From Pseudomonas flexibilis (GTDB taxonomy: Bacteria; Pseudomonadota; Gammaproteobacteria; Pseudomonadales; Pseudomonadaceae), in NCBI RefSeq assembly GCF_000802425.1, contig NZ_JRUD01000027.1:54268-118267 (forward strand): a stretch of 64,000 nt of DNA, written 5' to 3'. Both the position numbers and the translations under genes were made by a program. This document shows positions 53,146 through 63,898 of this stretch, one piece after another. Below the pieces are notes generated by a model. That model saw nothing but the letters and a program-made list of their open reading frames with translations. It had not been told where the DNA came from and searched no databases. Numbering within the stretch: position 1 is the stretch's first letter; each line of letters opens with the position of its first letter.

Positions 53146-53942
53146 GCCTGAGCGTGCTGGAGCGGATTATTGCCCGCAAGGCCGAAGAAGTCGCTGAACG
53201 CCGTGGCCGGGTGAGTCTGGACGAGCTGGAGCGCCTGGCGAAGCAGGCCGATGCGCCGCGTGGCTTCGCCCGTGCCCTGCAGGAGCGTGCCGCGCGCCGC
53301 GAGGTGGCGGTCATCGCCGAGGTGAAAAAGGCCTCGCCGAGCAAGGGCGTGATCCGTCCGCACTTCGCGCCAGCGGAGATCGCCCGCAGCTATCAGGCCG
53401 GCGGCGCCGCCTGCCTGTCGGTGCTGACCGACATCGATTTCTTCCAGGGTAGCGACGCCTACCTGCAGGAGGCGCGCGCCGCCTGTTCGCTGCCGGTGAT
53501 CCGCAAGGACTTCATGATCGATCCGTACCAGATCGTCGAAGCCCGCGCGCTGGGCGCCGACTGCGTGCTGCTGATCGTCGCCAACCTGCAGGACGGCCAG
53601 ATGGCCGAGCTGGCGGCGGTGGCCAAGGCGCAGGGGCTGGATGTGCTGGTCGAGGTGCATGACGGCGCCGAACTGGAGCGTGCGCTGCGCCTGGATACCC
53701 CGTTGTTGGGCATCAACAACCGCAACCTGCACACCTTCGAGGTCAGCCTCGACACCACCTTAGCGCTCAAGGAGCGGGTGCCGGCCGACCGAATGGTGAT
53801 CACCGAAAGCGGCATTCTTGGCCGCGCCGACGTCGAGCGGATGGAGGCCAACGGGGTGTATGGTTTCCTGGTCGGCGAGGCGTTCATGCGTGCCGAGGAC
53901 CCGGGGGCCGAGCTCAAGCGCCTGTTCTTTCCCGCGCGCTGA
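53142..53942 (+). CDS. trpC: Indole-3-glycerol phosphate synthase
   Basis: A 266-residue monofunctional TIM-barrel enzyme (no TrpF fusion) that cyclises CdRP to indole-3-glycerol phosphate. Motifs: [19 protein letters not shown] near residue 56, [35 protein letters not shown] and [11 protein letters not shown]. The last codons CGC TGA lie inside the 30-base inverted repeat shared with the convergent vfr. trpB, trpA and trpF are not nearby, as usual for Pseudomonas. Confidence 0.98.
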   Translation: MSLSVLERIIARKAEEVAERRGRVSLDELERLAKQADAPRGFARALQERAARREVAVIAEVKKASPSKGVIRPHFAPAEIARSYQAGGAACLSVLTDIDFFQGSDAYLQEARAACSLPVIRKDFMIDPYQIVEARALGADCVLLIVANLQDGQMAELAAVAKAQGLDVLVEVHDGAELERALRLDTPLLGINNRNLHTFEVSLDTTLALKERVPADRMVITESGILGRADVERMEANGVYGFLVGEAFMRAEDPGAELKRLFFPAR

Positions 53943-54000
53943 AACCCAGCCATAAAAAAACCGGCCCTGAGGCCGGTTTTTTTATGGCTGGGTTTCAGCG
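53937..54000. terminator. Bidirectional trpC/vfr terminator in a perfect 30-bp inverted repeat
   Basis: Arms 53937-53966 and 53971-54000 are exact reverse complements around a CTGA loop. The core stem CCGGCC is flanked by A7 and T7, so it terminates in both directions. The outer parts contain the final Arg codon and stop codon (CGC TGA) of both trpC and vfr, so the two genes have identical 3' ends. Confidence 0.95.
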
Positions 54001-54639
54001 GGTGCCGAACACCACCATGGTCTTGCCTTTCACGTTCACCAGACCCTGTTCCTCCAGGGACTTGAGCACGCGGCCGACCATTTCCCGCGAGCAACCGACG
54101 ATACGGCCGATCTCCTGGCGGGTGATCTTGATCTGCATGCCGTCCGGGTGGGTCATGGCGTCAGGCTGCTTGCACAGATCGAGCAGGGTGCGCGCGACGC
54201 GGCCGGTGACGTCGAGGAAGGCCAGGTCGCCGACCTTGCGGGTGGTGTTGCGCAGGCGTTCGGCCATCTGGCTGCCCAGGGCGAACATGATTTCCGGGTC
54301 CTGCTGGATGAGTTCGCGGAACTTGGCGTAGCTCAATTCCGCCACTTCGCACTCGGTCTTGGCACGAACCCAGGCGCTGCGCGGCTTCTCCGAACCTTCC
54401 TTCTCGAACAGCCCCATCTCGCCGAAGAAGTCCCCGGTGTTGAGATAGGCGATGATCATTTCGCGACCGTCGTCATCCTCGATGAGGATGGTGACCGAGC
54501 CCTTGATGATGAAGAACAGCGTTTCGCAGCGATCCCCCGCGTAGATGATCGTGCTTTTGGCGGTGTAACGCCGCCGGTGGCAATGCACGAGCAGCTTGTC
54601 CAGATGTTTGTTCTTGGAAGCGAGACTGATAGCGACCAT
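53995..54639 (-). CDS. vfr: Vfr, cAMP receptor protein family regulator
   Basis: A 214-residue CRP homologue. The N-terminal cyclic-nucleotide domain includes [33 protein letters not shown] with the cAMP-contacting RSAW arginine. The C-terminal helix-turn-helix is [29 protein letters not shown]. Vfr regulates virulence, motility and secretion genes in P. aeruginosa. The ATG at 54639 gives [17 protein letters not shown], matching the known 214-residue form; an upstream in-frame ATG at 54711 would add 24 non-conserved residues. It is convergent with trpC and divergent from the OsmC gene. Confidence 0.97.
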   Translation of the reverse strand: MVAISLASKNKHLDKLLVHCHRRRYTAKSTIIYAGDRCETLFFIIKGSVTILIEDDDGREMIIAYLNTGDFFGEMGLFEKEGSEKPRSAWVRAKTECEVAELSYAKFRELIQQDPEIMFALGSQMAERLRNTTRKVGDLAFLDVTGRVARTLLDLCKQPDAMTHPDGMQIKITRQEIGRIVGCSREMVGRVLKSLEEQGLVNVKGKTMVVFGTR

Positions 54640-54705
54640 GCCCTGAATCCCCAATACGTGGTACGTCCTGTGGAACGTATTTGTTTTAGTTATGCCCGGT
54701 GAGTG

Positions 54706-54724
54706 TGCCATTTAAGTAGTGGCA
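54706..54724. promoter_or_regulatory. Small dyad upstream of vfr
   Basis: TGCCA-N9-TGGCA lies 67 bases upstream of the vfr start. It does not match the Vfr/CRP consensus well. It may be an operator for vfr or the divergent OsmC gene; function unproven. Confidence 0.35.
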
Positions 54725-54868
54725 ACTTAACAGCCAACAGGGGGCGATGTTAAACCTTCGTGAGGGTAATCACACGGAACACGTCGCCTGGGTCACAGTG
54801 CTTTGGCCAAGAGGCCCACGCGCGCTGTGCTAAGCTGCGCGCCTTTTCCAGTGGGACGAGCGGGACGA

Positions 54869-55291
54869 ATGAAAGCACGCATCCAATGGGCCGGCGAGGC
54901 CATGTTTCTCGGCGAATCGGGTAGTGGGCATGTGGTGGTGATGGATGGTCCGCCGGAAAGCGGCGGTCGTAACCTGGGCGTGCGGCCCATGGAGATGCTG
55001 CTGCTGGGTCTGGGTGGGTGTTCCAGCTTCGACGTGGTAAGCATCCTGAAGAAGTCCCGCCAGGCGGTGGAGAGCTGCGAGGCGTTTCTGGACGCCGAGC
55101 GCGCCACGGAGGACCCGAAGGTGTTTACCCGGATCCACCTGCGCTTCGTGGTGAAGGGGCGTGGGCTGAAGGAACCGCAGGTCAAGCGGGCGGTGGAGCT
55201 GTCCGCCGAAAAGTACTGCTCGGCATCCATCATGCTGGGTCGTGCGGGCGTAGATATCACCCACAGCTACGAGATCGTCGAGCTGGGCTGA
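54869..55291 (+). CDS. OsmC/Ohr family protein
   Basis: A 140-residue protein with the OsmC fold. The two redox cysteines are present, in LLLGLGGCSSFDVVSIL (about residue 50) and EKYCSASIML (about residue 115). OsmC/Ohr proteins are thiol-dependent peroxidases for organic hydroperoxides; this YhfA-like branch is not well characterised, so the activity is inferred. The ATG at 54869 follows GGGA. It is divergent from vfr and ends at a strong bidirectional terminator. Confidence 0.88.
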   Translation: MKARIQWAGEAMFLGESGSGHVVVMDGPPESGGRNLGVRPMEMLLLGLGGCSSFDVVSILKKSRQAVESCEAFLDAERATEDPKVFTRIHLRFVVKGRGLKEPQVKRAVELSAEKYCSASIMLGRAGVDITHSYEIVELG

Positions 55292-55302
55292 TGGCCGCAA
55301 GA

Positions 55303-55334
55303 ACGAAAAAGGCGCCTGCGGGCGCCTTTTTCGT
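55303..55334. terminator. Bidirectional terminator between the OsmC gene and coq7
   Basis: Exact 14-base arms (55303-55316, 55321-55334) with core GGCGCC and A5/T5 flanks around TGCG. It serves both convergent genes. Confidence 0.92.
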
Positions 55335-55346
55335 GGGCCGGTGGAT

Positions 55347-55994
55347 TCAGATCCGGTACGTGCTCTTGGTCATGACCTTGGCCATCAGTGACATGCCGAA
55401 CTTGATCGGGGCGGGGAAGCGATAGCCACCGGCTGCCAGGGCATTGCTGGAGTGCAGCTGCTCGTCGGTGCGCATCTGTTCGAGGATGGCGCGGCTCTTG
55501 GCGTCTTCGCGGGGAATCTGCGCCAGATGCTCGTCGAGGTGCTTGACCACCTGGTCCTCGGTGGCGGCCACGAAGCCCAGGCTGACCTTGTCGCTGATCA
55601 GGCCGGCAGTGGCGCCGATGCCGAATGACAAGCCATAGAACAGCGGATTGAGGAGGCTGGTGCGGCTGCCCAGCTCACGGACACGCTGTTCGCACCAGGC
55701 CAGGTGATCGATCTCCTCATCAGCGGCCTGCTCCATGGCTTCGCGAATGTGCGGCAGCTTGGCGGTCAGCGCCTGGCCCTGGTAAAGCGCCTGTGCGCAC
55801 ACTTCGCCGGTGTGATTGATGCGCATCAGTCCGGCAATGTGGCGTTTGCTCTGCTCGTCCAGGCTGGTCTCCTCTTCCAGGACGGCCGGCGAAGGCCGCG
55901 TGGACGGTCCGCTGAAGGGCAGCAGGGTGCGCAGCACGGTGTCGACCTGCTGCAGCAGGCGATCTGCGGGGGAATAGTGACGTTCGCTGGCCAT
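55347..55994 (-). CDS. coq7: Coq7, 3-demethoxyubiquinol 3-hydroxylase
   Basis: A 215-residue di-iron monooxygenase of ubiquinone synthesis, acting at the inner membrane. Ferritin-like repeats carry the iron ligands: [16 protein letters not shown] (about 60) and [14 protein letters not shown] (about 95), then [14 protein letters not shown] and [13 protein letters not shown] hydrophobic helix around 120-140 ([16 protein letters not shown]) contacts the membrane. GGAGA supports the ATG at 55994; the longer in-frame extension is rejected. It converges on the OsmC gene. Confidence 0.96.
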   Translation of the reverse strand: MASERHYSPADRLLQQVDTVLRTLLPFSGPSTRPSPAVLEEETSLDEQSKRHIAGLMRINHTGEVCAQALYQGQALTAKLPHIREAMEQAADEEIDHLAWCEQRVRELGSRTSLLNPLFYGLSFGIGATAGLISDKVSLGFVAATEDQVVKHLDEHLAQIPREDAKSRAILEQMRTDEQLHSSNALAAGGYRFPAPIKFGMSLMAKVMTKSTYRI

Positions 55995-56082
55995 GAGGGT
56001 CTCCGGGTCGACTGGCGGCAGAGTGTACTGCATCGCGGCATTGCGGTTTTGATTCGCGTCAGCGCGCCGGCTGGGGTAGCGA

Positions 56083-56424
56083 CTAGCCGGGCGGCCAGTA
56101 CAAGGGGCGCTGGCCGAGTACGTGCAGGTGCAGATGGAACACCGTTTGCCCGGCCAGGGCGTCACTGTTGATCACCACGCGGAAGCCCTTGTCGCAACCC
56201 AGCTGCCGAGCCAGCCGCTGGGCGACGAGGAGCAGATGGCCGGCCAGCGACTTGTCGGCCTGTTCATCCAGGTCATGCAGGGTAGCGATGTGCTTCCGGG
56301 GAATGACCAGGAAGTGCACCGGCGCCTGCGGATTGACATCCTGGAAGGCGATCGCCAGATCGTCCTCATACAGGCGTTGCGCGGGGATCTCCCCGGCAGC
56401 GATCTTGCAGAACAGACACTCCAC
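56083..56424 (-). CDS. HIT-family nucleotide phosphohydrolase (HinT-like)
   Basis: A 113-residue protein with the histidine triad HLHLHV at 97-102, and N-terminal [20 protein letters not shown]. HinT-type proteins hydrolyse purine nucleotide phosphoramidates and aminoacyl-AMPs. The start is GTG at 56424 (MECLFCKI). Length is normal. It lies between coq7 and hemJ on the minus strand. Confidence 0.95.
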   Translation of the reverse strand: MECLFCKIAAGEIPAQRLYEDDLAIAFQDVNPQAPVHFLVIPRKHIATLHDLDEQADKSLAGHLLLVAQRLARQLGCDKGFRVVINSDALAGQTVFHLHLHVLGQRPLYWPPG

Positions 56425-56497
56425 GGTGGGGCTCCGGACAGGCGGGAACTCCCAGTGTAGTGAGGGCGATCAGGAATCGCCCATGCCGCCAGTCCGT

Positions 56498-56926
56498 TCA
56501 GAACGGCCGGACCACCACAAGGATGACAATCGCCAGCAGGAAGAGCACCGGGACTTCGTTGAACCAGCGATAGTACACATGGCCGTGCGGGGTTTCGCCC
56601 CGGGCGAAGCGCTTGAGCTGGGCGCCGCACATGTGGTGATAGCCGATCAGCAGTACCACCAGGGTCAGCTTGGCATGCATCCAGCCGCCGGTGGCGAACA
56701 GGCCCGGATTGAGGGCGAGCATGGCGATACCCAGGATCACCGTGGCAAGCAGGGAGGGCAGCATGATGCCGCGATACAGCTTGCGCTCCATGATGCAGAA
56801 GCGATCACGGCTGGCCTGGTCATCGCTCATGGCGTGGTAGACGAACAGGCGCGGCAGGTAGAAGAGACCGGCGAACCAGCACACCATGGCAATGATGTGC
56901 AGGGCCTTGAGCCAGAGATAGAGCAT
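56498..56926 (-). CDS. hemJ: HemJ-type protoporphyrinogen oxidase
   Basis: A 142-residue membrane protein with four hydrophobic helices. [28 protein letters not shown] contains the conserved His near residue 10, and [16 protein letters not shown] is the third helix. It is the oxygen-dependent or quinone-linked enzyme of the penultimate heme step in bacteria lacking HemG/HemY. The length matches HemJ. It is divergent from argC. Confidence 0.9.
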   Translation of the reverse strand: MLYLWLKALHIIAMVCWFAGLFYLPRLFVYHAMSDDQASRDRFCIMERKLYRGIMLPSLLATVILGIAMLALNPGLFATGGWMHAKLTLVVLLIGYHHMCGAQLKRFARGETPHGHVYYRWFNEVPVLFLLAIVILVVVRPF

Positions 56927-56999
56927 CGAGCGGCGTCCTTAAGGTTTTCGAGAGGGCTGCCGATAGTAGTAACAAACCGGGTGGGCGTCATCTCAGTGG

Positions 57000-57028
57000 T
57001 TGGCCGCGACACGCGACGGTCTTATCAT
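57000..57028 (+). promoter_or_regulatory. Putative promoter of argC
   Basis: TTGGCC-N17-TATCAT has correct spacing and ends 36 bases before the argC ATG. Predicted start near 57035. Confidence 0.5.
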
Positions 57029-57064
57029 CGGCGGCCTTTGTGTGGCTCGACTGAGGGGCGTGAA

Positions 57065-58099
57065 ATGATCAAAGTCGGAATCGTTGGGGGCACCGGGTAT
57101 ACCGGGGTCGAACTGCTGCGGCTGTTGGCCCAGCATCCGCAGGTCGAGGTGGCGGTGATCACCTCGCGCTCCGAAGCTGGCGTCAGGGTGGCGGACATGT
57201 ACCCCAACCTGCGCGGCCACTACGACAACCTGGCGTTCAGTGTGCCGGACAGCGCCACGCTGGGCGACTGCGATGCGGTTTTCTTCGCGACGCCGCATGG
57301 CGTGGCGCATGCGCTGGCCGGCGAGTTGCTGGCTGCGGGCACCCGGGTGATCGATCTCTCCGCCGATTTCCGCCTGCAGGATGCCGAGGAGTGGGCCGCC
57401 TGGTATGGCCAGCCCCATGGAGCGCCCGAGCTGCTCGGCGAAGCCGTGTATGGCCTGCCGGAAGTCAACCGCGAGCAGATTCGCGGCGCGCGTCTGATCG
57501 CCGTGCCGGGTTGCTACCCGACCGCCAGCCAGTTGGGTCTGCTGCCTTTGCTGGAAGCGGGTCTGGCCGACCCCACCACGCTGATTGCCGACTGCAAGTC
57601 GGGCGTCAGTGGCGCCGGTCGTGGCGCCAAGGTGGGCTCTCTGTTCTGCGAGGCCGGTGAAAGCATGATGGCGTACTCGGTCAAGGGCCACCGGCACTTG
57701 CCGGAGATTCGCCAGGGCTTGCGTCGCGCAGCCGGTGGAGAGGTCGGACTGACCTTCGTTCCGCACCTGACACCGATGATCCGGGGTATCCACGCCACCC
57801 TGTATGCCCGTGTGGCTGACCGCTCCGTCGACCTGCAGGCACTCTACGAAAAGCGTTACGCCAACGAGCCCTTCGTGGATGTGATGCCGGCTGGCAGTCA
57901 TCCGGAAACCCGCAGCGTGCGCGGCGCCAACGTCTGCCGCCTGGCCGTGCACCGGCCGCAGCAGGGCGACCTGGTGGTGGTGCTGTCGGTGATCGACAAT
58001 CTGGTCAAGGGCGCATCCGGCCAGGCGGTACAGAACTTGAACATCATGTTCGGCCTGGATGAGCGTCTCGGCCTGAGTCATGCGGGGATGCTGCCCTGA
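57065..58099 (+). CDS. argC: N-acetyl-gamma-glutamyl-phosphate reductase
   Basis: A 344-residue NADPH-dependent enzyme of arginine synthesis. The Rossmann motif [16 protein letters not shown] is at 6-21, the catalytic cysteine at 150 in VPGCYPTAS, and [10 protein letters not shown] is conserved. Length is typical for the bacterial type. The ATG at 57065 gives [14 protein letters not shown]. Its stop overlaps the start of the DUF6776 gene by one base, so it heads an argC-DUF6776-bactofilin run. Confidence 0.97.
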   Translation: MIKVGIVGGTGYTGVELLRLLAQHPQVEVAVITSRSEAGVRVADMYPNLRGHYDNLAFSVPDSATLGDCDAVFFATPHGVAHALAGELLAAGTRVIDLSADFRLQDAEEWAAWYGQPHGAPELLGEAVYGLPEVNREQIRGARLIAVPGCYPTASQLGLLPLLEAGLADPTTLIADCKSGVSGAGRGAKVGSLFCEAGESMMAYSVKGHRHLPEIRQGLRRAAGGEVGLTFVPHLTPMIRGIHATLYARVADRSVDLQALYEKRYANEPFVDVMPAGSHPETRSVRGANVCRLAVHRPQQGDLVVVLSVIDNLVKGASGQAVQNLNIMFGLDERLGLSHAGMLP

Positions 58100-58818
58100 T
58101 GATGTGGGAAGTCAAAACGCTGGATCCGCGTCATCAGCGCCGCAAGCGAATTCTACTGACGGTGCTGCTGCTCTCCCTGCCGCTGCTGGTGCTGGGTGCC
58201 TACTGGAAAGGGGGCGAGGATAGCCGAGAGCGTATTCGCGAGCTGGAAGCTCTGGAAGAGCATTACGAGCAGGTCAGCCGCGAGCTGGAGCAGTCGCAGC
58301 AGATGCAGGCCGTGCTGTCCAGCGGCGAGCGCCTGGGCCGCCAGGCCAACGAGCAGAGCCGGCAGACCATCAAGCTTCTGGAAGAGCAGATCTACAAGCT
58401 GCAGCAGGACCTGGCGTTCTACAAGGGGGTACTGGCGCCGGCCAGCCGCCGCGAGGGTCTGCGTATCCGCTCGTTCGAGCTGCAGAGCACGGACGATCCG
58501 CTGCTGTATCGCTACAAGCTGCTGCTGAGTCGGGTGGGCACGGATGACAAGCCGCTGGAGGGGCAGGTGCGCATCAGCGTGGTCGGCGAACGCCAGGGCG
58601 CAGAGGTGGAGCTGGACCTTGCCGAACTTTCCAAGGAGTGGACAAGCACCACATCCTTCGCCTTCCGCCACCTGCAAGCCTTCCCGGAAGGTGCACGGTA
58701 TGCCGAGCTGAACCTGCCTGAGGATTTCACCCCCAGTCAGGTCAAGGTACGCGCCGATATCAAGGGCCAGCGCCAACCGCTGGAACGTACTTACAACTGG
58801 AATGAAGAGAAGAAGTAA
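58099..58818 (+). CDS. DUF6776 family membrane protein with coiled coil
   Basis: A 239-residue protein with a single transmembrane segment at about 19-36 (LLTVLLLSLPLLVLGAYW). A glutamate/glutamine-rich coiled coil spans about 43-108, and a beta-rich C-terminal domain (about 115-235) contains LRIRSFELQSTDDPLLYRYKLLLSR. Function unknown. It starts ATGATG at 58099 and overlaps argC by one base; its stop overlaps the bactofilin start by one base. The coupling with a bactofilin hints at a shared envelope or cytoskeletal role. Confidence 0.88.
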   Translation: MMWEVKTLDPRHQRRKRILLTVLLLSLPLLVLGAYWKGGEDSRERIRELEALEEHYEQVSRELEQSQQMQAVLSSGERLGRQANEQSRQTIKLLEEQIYKLQQDLAFYKGVLAPASRREGLRIRSFELQSTDDPLLYRYKLLLSRVGTDDKPLEGQVRISVVGERQGAEVELDLAELSKEWTSTTSFAFRHLQAFPEGARYAELNLPEDFTPSQVKVRADIKGQRQPLERTYNWNEEKK

Positions 58819-59249
58819 TGGCCATGTGGAGCAACAGCAATAAGAACAAGCCGGCGTCTGCCGATCTGCAGCGCTATAACGGCAAGACCAGCATCATCGC
58901 CGCTGGCGCACTGCTGGTAGGCGATCTGCGCGTGAAGGGCGCTGTTCAGCTGGATGGCCGGCTGCAGGGTAATCTGATCGCCGAGGAAGGACTGGTACGG
59001 GTCTCCACGGGTGGTCTGGTCGAGGGCGAGATTCACGCTCAGCACGTCATCCTGGATGGCGAGGTGACCGGCGATGTCCATGCTTCCGAGCACGTCGAGC
59101 TTGGAAGCGGTGCCCGCCTGCGCGGCAACCTCTACTACGGGCTGATGGAGATGGCCATGGGTGCACAGATTGAGGGGCGCCTGTACGCCATTCGCGAAGG
59201 CGATGCACCGCTGGAGCTGCCGGCGCCTGCGGAAGTCGTCGCCGAATAA
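58818..59249 (+). CDS. Bactofilin family cytoskeletal protein
   Basis: A 143-residue protein. A polar N-terminal tail is followed by the bactofilin beta-helix (about 23-130), recognisable from TSIIAAGALLVGDLRVKGAVQLDGRLQGNL and the repeated hydrophobic/glycine pattern EGEIHAQHVILDGEVTGDVHA. Bactofilins polymerise without nucleotide and organise cell-wall enzymes or polarity. It is translationally coupled to the DUF6776 gene. Confidence 0.93.
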   Translation: MAMWSNSNKNKPASADLQRYNGKTSIIAAGALLVGDLRVKGAVQLDGRLQGNLIAEEGLVRVSTGGLVEGEIHAQHVILDGEVTGDVHASEHVELGSGARLRGNLYYGLMEMAMGAQIEGRLYAIREGDAPLELPAPAEVVAE

Positions 59250-59320
59250 TTGACTGGTTTACTCGGGTAAGCGGATAATGCCGGCCACGTTGTTTGGCTT
59301 GATGCCGGGAGATTTCCAGC

Positions 59321-59671
59321 ATGAGTGTTGAATCCTTCACCCCCAGTCCGCTGATTTTTACCCAGGGGGCGGCACATAAGGTGAAGAGCCTGGTCGAGGA
59401 AGAAGGCAATCCGCGCCTGAAGCTGCGGGTGTTCGTGACCGGCGGAGGCTGCTCCGGCTTTCAGTACGGTTTCACGTTCGATGAAGACATCGCCGATGAC
59501 GATACCGTCGTCGAGCGTGAAGGGGTCAGTCTGGTGGTTGATCCCATGAGCTTCCAGTACCTTGCTGGCGCTGAGGTGGATTACCAGGAAGGCCTCGAGG
59601 GTTCGCGGTTCGTGATCAACAATCCGAACGCGAGCACCACCTGTGGCTGCGGGCAATCCTTCTCCATCTGA
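59321..59671 (+). CDS. erpA: ErpA, A-type iron-sulfur cluster carrier
   Basis: A 116-residue A-type carrier. The three ligand cysteines are at 44 ([12 protein letters not shown]) and 108/110 ([10 protein letters not shown]). ErpA delivers Fe-S clusters to apo-proteins such as IspG/IspH. The C-terminal CGCGQSFSI is diagnostic. It starts with ATG at 59321 and is followed by a strong terminator. Confidence 0.97.
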   Translation: MSVESFTPSPLIFTQGAAHKVKSLVEEEGNPRLKLRVFVTGGGCSGFQYGFTFDEDIADDDTVVEREGVSLVVDPMSFQYLAGAEVDYQEGLEGSRFVINNPNASTTCGCGQSFSI

Positions 59672-59686
59672 ACAGGACTGTCGGTT

Positions 59687-59720
59687 AAAACGCCGTGCCC
59701 TCGGGCGCGGCGTTTTTGTT
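59687..59720 (+). terminator. Terminator between erpA and anmK
   Basis: Arms AAAACGCCG (59687-59695) and its complement (59708-59716), with further inner pairing GCCC/GGGC, and a T-rich tail. The left A run means it could also serve the convergent anmK. Confidence 0.88.
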
Positions 59721-59727
59721 TTGTCAC

Positions 59728-62195
<2,468 letters not shown>

Positions 62196-62374
62196 GACGG
62201 GATGACGGAATTCTTACCAAAATGACTGACGAAAATATAAGCAAAGAAAAGCCGGGGCAACCTTGACCCAGGCCGGCGTGACGTGTGGTAACTCGCTGCG
62301 CCGCTGACAAATTCTTTTTTGGGCCCCGATCTTGTATCTTTACGGGTTTTCAAACTCAGGGTGCCGAGGCGTCT

Positions 62375-63574
62375 ATGAAGTCTGTGGAAGAGCAGTTGGC
62401 GCTGATCAAGCGCGGGGCGGATGAGATTCTGGTGGAGGCGGAGCTGGTAGACAAGCTGCGACGGGGCAAGCCGCTGCGCGTCAAGGCTGGCTTCGACCCG
62501 ACTGCTCCGGATCTTCACCTGGGTCATACGGTACTGATCAACAAGCTCCGCCAGTTCCAGGAGCTTGGCCATCAAGTGATCTTCCTGATTGGTGACTTCA
62601 CCGGGATGATCGGTGACCCGTCTGGTAAGAGCGCCACCCGGCCGCCCCTTACCCGTGAGCAGGTGCTGGAGAACGCGGAAACCTATAAGGCTCAGGTGTT
62701 CAAGATTCTCGATCCGGAGCGCACCGAGGTCGCCTTCAACTCGACCTGGATGGACAAGTTGTCTCCTGCTGACTTCATCCGGCTTTCCTCCAACTACACA
62801 GTGGCGCGGATGCTGGAGCGGGATGATTTCAGCAAGCGCTACGCCAGCAATCAGCCGATCGCCATCCATGAGTTCCTATACCCGCTGGTCCAGGGCTACG
62901 ACTCGGTGGCGCTGCAGGCTGATATCGAGCTGGGCGGTACCGACCAGAAGTTCAATCTACTCATGGGGCGCGAACTGCAGCGGTCTTATGGACAGGAACC
63001 GCAGTGCATCCTGACCATGCCGCTGCTGGAAGGGCTGGATGGCGTGAAGAAGATGTCCAAGTCGCTGGGCAACTATGTAGGAATCCAGGAAGCACCGGGC
63101 GTTATGTACAACAAGCTGGTTTCGCTGCCGGACTCCATGATGTGGCGCTACTTCGAGCTGCTCAGCTTCCGCTCGATGGAGGAGATCGAAAGCTTCAAGC
63201 GCGACGTGGCGGAAGGGGCGAATCCTCGCGACATCAAGATCAAGCTGGCTGAAGAGATTGTCGCTCGTTTCCATGGCGAGGAAGCGGCAGCCAGCGCGCA
63301 CCGTTCCGCAGGTAATCGCATGAAAGATGGCGAACTGCCCGAGGATCTGCCGGAAATTGAACTGCAGTCGGCCGAGGATATGCCTATCGCCGCCGTTCTC
63401 AACCAGGCGGGCCTGGTAAAGAATGCGGCGGGCGCGCGCGACCTGCTGAGCGCCGGTAGCGTGCGGATCGATGGAGCTGTGGTAGGCCGGGGCTTTCAGT
63501 TCAAGCTGGGCGCAACGCATGTCTGCCAGGCAGGGAAGAAGGCTTTCGCACGCATTAGCCTGAATAAGGGTTGA
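62375..63574 (+). CDS. tyrS: Tyrosyl-tRNA synthetase (TyrZ-type)
   Basis: A 399-residue class Ic synthetase. HIGH motif HLGHT is at 48-52, and [12 protein letters not shown] carries KMSKS. A C-terminal S4-like RNA-binding domain (about 335-399) includes [18 protein letters not shown]. aeruginosa has two tyrosyl-tRNA synthetases; this one, beside an rrn operon, corresponds in length and position to its TyrZ. The ATG at 62375 is chosen; an upstream GTG start adds 30 non-conserved residues. No terminator is seen after it; an rrn promoter -35 overlaps its stop codon. Confidence 0.96.
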   Translation: MKSVEEQLALIKRGADEILVEAELVDKLRRGKPLRVKAGFDPTAPDLHLGHTVLINKLRQFQELGHQVIFLIGDFTGMIGDPSGKSATRPPLTREQVLENAETYKAQVFKILDPERTEVAFNSTWMDKLSPADFIRLSSNYTVARMLERDDFSKRYASNQPIAIHEFLYPLVQGYDSVALQADIELGGTDQKFNLLMGRELQRSYGQEPQCILTMPLLEGLDGVKKMSKSLGNYVGIQEAPGVMYNKLVSLPDSMMWRYFELLSFRSMEEIESFKRDVAEGANPRDIKIKLAEEIVARFHGEEAAASAHRSAGNRMKDGELPEDLPEIELQSAEDMPIAAVLNQAGLVKNAAGARDLLSAGSVRIDGAVVGRGFQFKLGATHVCQAGKKAFARISLNKG

Positions 63575-63599
63575 CGATTGTGTGGGGCGCCCCTATAAT
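63571..63599 (+). promoter_or_regulatory. Promoter 1 of the rRNA region, overlapping the tyrS stop
   Basis: TTGACG-N17-TATAAT. The -35 covers the tyrS stop codon. Nine-base arms GTGGGGCGC (63582-63590) and its complement (63600-63608) flank the -10, making a dyad centred on it. Confidence 0.7.
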
Positions 63600-63713
63600 G
63601 CGCCCCACTTCCAGCGCAGAGCTGCTGAAAACTCCTTGTAAATCAACGAGTTGGATGTTCGGATCTGCCTGGTGGGGCTCGCTAGAGGAAGCGGGCTGCT
63701 GGTCGAGGCGGGG

Positions 63714-63741
63714 TTGACAGTGTCGTTTGGCGCTGTATGAT
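63714..63741 (+). promoter_or_regulatory. Promoter 2 of the rRNA region
   Basis: TTGACA-N16-TATGAT. Consensus -35 and near-consensus -10. Confidence 0.75.
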
Positions 63742-63822
63742 TCGCCTCCCGCTGCAGAGTCTGGTTGAACCGGCTCTGGGTGGTAAGCGGTTGAGATGAA
63801 ACGAAAAAGTTCAAATCAACGC

Positions 63823-63850
63823 TTGACAGGCAAAACGGCCGCTGTAGAAT
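63823..63850 (+). promoter_or_regulatory. Main rRNA operon promoter
   Basis: TTGACA-N16-TAGAAT followed by a GC-rich discriminator (GCGCGGCC), the pattern of stringently controlled rRNA promoters. An A/T-rich stretch upstream (63801-63818) may act as an UP element. Transcription would start near 63857. Confidence 0.85.
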
Positions 63851-63887
63851 GCGCGGCCTCGGTTGAGACCTTCGGTCAGATCGAAAC

Positions 63888-63898
63888 GCTCTTTAACA
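63888..63898 (+). promoter_or_regulatory. boxA-like antitermination element of the rRNA leader
   Basis: GCTCTTTAACA closely matches the rrn boxA bound by NusB/NusE. It lies about 30 bases after the predicted start from the main promoter. Confidence 0.8.

Noticed and set aside
54640..54868. Vfr autoregulatory CRP-type site
   Set aside because: No TGTGA-N6-TCACA-like dyad is present; the TGCCA-N9-TGGCA dyad does not fit the consensus.
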